Assembly (NCBI GenBank): GCA_035517115.1
Contig: DATIZL010000091.1
Coordinates: 1-18,787 of the forward strand
DNA: 18,787 nt
Direction: 5' to 3'
From: Hyphomicrobium_A sp035517115
GTDB taxonomy: Bacteria; Pseudomonadota; Alphaproteobacteria; Rhizobiales; Hyphomicrobiaceae
The translations under genes were made by a program, and so were the position numbers. The notes below the pieces were generated by a model, which saw nothing but the letters and a program-made list of their open reading frames with translations, did not search any database and was not told where the DNA came from. Positions 16,699 to 18,787 of this stretch are shown one piece after another (the stretch's first letter is position 1; each line of letters opens with the position of its first letter).

Positions 16699-17073
16699 TT
16701 ACGTCGCTTTCTTCTTGCCTGCGATTGCCTTGGCCGGGCCCTTGCGCGTGCGCGCGTTGGTGTGGGTGCGCTGCCCGCGCACGGGCAGCCCCTTGCGATG
16801 GCGCAGGCCGCGATAGCAGCCGAGGTCCATCAGACGCTTGATGTTGGTGATCACTTCGCGGCGCAGATCGCCCTCGACGAGGTAGTCGCGGTCGATCGTC
16901 TCGCGGATCTGCAGCACCTCGGCGTCGGTGAGCTGGCTCACCCGGCGCTCGGGGGGAATGTTGACCTTCTGGCAAATGTCCTTCGCGAACTTCGGGCCGA
17001 TGCCATGTATATATTGAAGTGCGATGACGACGCGCTTCTGCGTCGGAATGTTGACGCCTGCGATACGGGCCAC
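16699..17073 (-). CDS. rpsM: 30S ribosomal protein S13
   Basis: This encodes 124 residues from a GTG start at 17073, with GGAG six bases upstream. The longer open frame upstream carries no S13 sequence and crosses the leader hairpins. The S13 body shows ARIAGVNIPTQKRVVIAL, YIHGIGPKFAKDICQKV, a helix-hairpin-helix region, and LGCYRGLRHRKGLPVRGQ followed by RTHTNARTRKGPAKAIAGKK. S13 contacts the P-site tRNA and the intersubunit bridge at the head of the small subunit. It lies 196 bases after adk, a gap with its own promoter and two stem-loops. Confidence 0.98.
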   Translation of the reverse strand: MARIAGVNIPTQKRVVIALQYIHGIGPKFAKDICQKVNIPPERRVSQLTDAEVLQIRETIDRDYLVEGDLRREVITNIKRLMDLGCYRGLRHRKGLPVRGQRTHTNARTRKGPAKAIAGKKKAT

Positions 17074-17109
17074 ACGTCTCTCCTGAAGTCCTGATTGCCG
17101 CCGCTTCGA

Positions 17110-17132
17110 GGAAGCCCGCCGTGCCGGCTTCC
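17110..17132 (-). promoter_or_regulatory. Second stem-loop in the rpsM leader
   Basis: A 7-bp perfect stem GGAAGCC/GGCTTCC with a 9-base loop lies about 37 bases upstream of the rpsM start. Together with the terminator-like hairpin at 17149-17208 it makes a structured leader. No known ribosomal-protein binding motif was recognised in it. Confidence 0.4.
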
Positions 17133-17148
17133 GCCTTGATCCCACGTC

Positions 17149-17208
17149 AAAAAACGCACCACCTCCGGCCCGTTTGCCCGCGGGCCGGGAATGCCTCGGA
17201 GGTGCGTT
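17149..17208 (-). terminator. Terminator-like hairpin between adk and rpsM (possible leader attenuator)
   Basis: On the minus strand AACGCACC pairs with GGTGCGTT and the stem continues as TCCG/CGGA beyond a three-base bulge. The 3' arm runs into six T residues. An alternative inner stem CCGGCCCG/CGGGCCGG (8 bp) shares bases with the outer one, so two folds could compete. It may simply end the secY-adk transcript, but it also lies just downstream of a promoter, within the likely rpsM leader. Confidence 0.6.
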
Positions 17209-17220
17209 AAAAAACGGGGT

Positions 17221-17249
17221 GTTGTAACCGAGCCATAACAAGCCGTCAA
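17221..17249 (-). promoter_or_regulatory. Sigma70-type promoter for the rpsM-rpsK-rpoA-rplQ unit
   Basis: The minus strand has TTGACG, an exact 17-base spacer, then TACAAC: a close match to the housekeeping consensus. The predicted start is near 17214, giving a leader of about 140 bases that includes the terminator-like hairpin and the second stem-loop. It lies 20 bases past the adk stop codon. Confidence 0.6.
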
Positions 17250-17269
17250 TCGGGCGGATAACGGTTTTT

Positions 17270-17925
17270 TTAAGGCGCCGGCACCGCGCCAAGGATCCCA
17301 TCGATCTGCCGTGAAACCTCTGAAATTGCTGACATTCCGTCGACCGTCTTGAGCTTGCCCTTGGCGAAATAGTAGCCGATCAGGGGGGCCGTCTCCCGGT
17401 AATAGGCCATCAGCCGGTTCTTAACCGTCTCGGCGTTGTCGTCGGCGCGGCGCACGAAGCTTTTGGACCCGCAACGGTCGCAGGTGCCCTCGACCCTGGG
17501 CTTGCAGTTGGTGTCGTGGTAGCTCGCCCCGCAGTTGGCGCACATGTAGCGCCCGGCGATGCGGTCGATGAGCACCTTGTCGTCGACCTTGATCTCGATG
17601 ACGACGTCGATCTGCTTCTTGAGGGTGGCGAGGAGCTCGTCGAGCGCCGCCGCCTGCTTCAGCGTGCGCGGAAAGCCGTCGAGGATGAAGCCCTTGGCGC
17701 AGTCGGGCGCGGCGATGCGCTCGGCGATGATCTTGATGACGATGTGGTCGGGAACGAGGCCCCCCGCCTCCATGATCGCGCTCGCCTCGAGCCCGATGGG
17801 TGAGCCGGCCTTCACGGCCTGCCGCAGCATATCTCCGGTGGAAAGCTGAACGAGACCGAACTTCTTGGTGATTGCCTCGGCTTGCGTTCCTTTGCCTGCT
17901 CCGGGTGGCCCCAGCAGGATGAGGT

Positions 17926-17929
<4 letters not shown>
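17270..17929 (-). CDS. adk: Adenylate kinase, zinc-lid type
   Basis: This encodes 219 residues from the ATG at 17929, overlapping the secY stop by four bases (ATGA). The P-loop GPPGAGKGT is at 7-15, the AMP-binding STGDMLR at 30-36 and DGFPRT at 84-89, and the lid follows at about 126-165. The lid carries four cysteines, Cys130, Cys133, Cys150 and Cys153, in two CxxC pairs, the structural zinc site of the long form. The enzyme interconverts ATP and AMP with two ADP in the cytoplasm. Its place between secY and rpsM is standard in bacteria. The frame extending further upstream to 18115 is a shadow within secY. Confidence 0.97.

Positions 17930-18787
<858 letters not shown>

Noticed and set aside
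17265..17271. Run of seven T residues on the plus strand at the end of adk
   Set aside because: No stem precedes it on the plus strand and no plus-strand gene ends there; it overlaps the adk stop region by chance.

Overview
This is an 18.8 kb piece of a GC-rich alphaproteobacterial chromosome, most likely from the order Hyphomicrobiales. The reasons are the gene order secY-adk-rpsM-rpsK-rpoA-rplQ with no rpsD, followed by a degP/degQ-type protease and rarA, and further on an RluC-type pseudouridine synthase, a HAD phosphatase and an ATP12 chaperone. I place it at order level only. Every gene I can support lies on the minus strand, so transcription runs from high to low coordinates. No tRNA, rRNA, CRISPR array or transposase was seen. 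No gap without a gene exceeds about 235 bases.

Layout in the direction of transcription. (1) 18787-14533: the end of the spc/alpha ribosomal operon, with secY (5' end off the window), adk, rpsM, rpsK, rpoA and rplQ. The adk-rpsM gap holds a good sigma70-type promoter, then a terminator-like hairpin and a second stem-loop ahead of rpsM. A quasi-palindrome built of 7-base units fills the start of the rpoA-rplQ gap. (2) 14362-13334: an extended-SDR reductase/epimerase. (3) 13202-10440: a DegP/DegQ protease and the RarA AAA+ ATPase, 6 bases apart. (4) 10395-9533: a likely accessory unit with its own promoter, encoding a Tae4-like (type VI effector family) amidase and a 74-residue two-helix membrane protein. 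(5) 9464-7025: rluC-type pseudouridine synthase, HAD phosphatase and ATP12, joined by 4-base stop/start overlaps. (6) 6929-5982: a possible 26-residue membrane peptide, a 118-residue membrane protein and a DUF4189-like secreted protein. (7) 5867-4335: pccB, the carboxyltransferase subunit of propionyl-CoA carboxylase. (8) 4176-907: mostly small exported proteins (an EF-hand protein, a ClpP-fold protein broken by a frameshift, a YARHG-like six-cysteine protein and a 110-residue helical protein), with a classical SDR among them. (9) 699-1: the N-terminal 233 residues of an unrecognised protein that contains an internal duplication.

Regions 1-3 and 5 are mainly housekeeping: secretion, translation, transcription, envelope protein quality control, replication-fork maintenance, rRNA modification and ATP synthase assembly. 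The less ordinary parts are the orphan Tae4-like gene with its small membrane partner, the frameshifted ClpP-like gene, the heptamer palindrome after rpoA, and the structured leader of rpsM.
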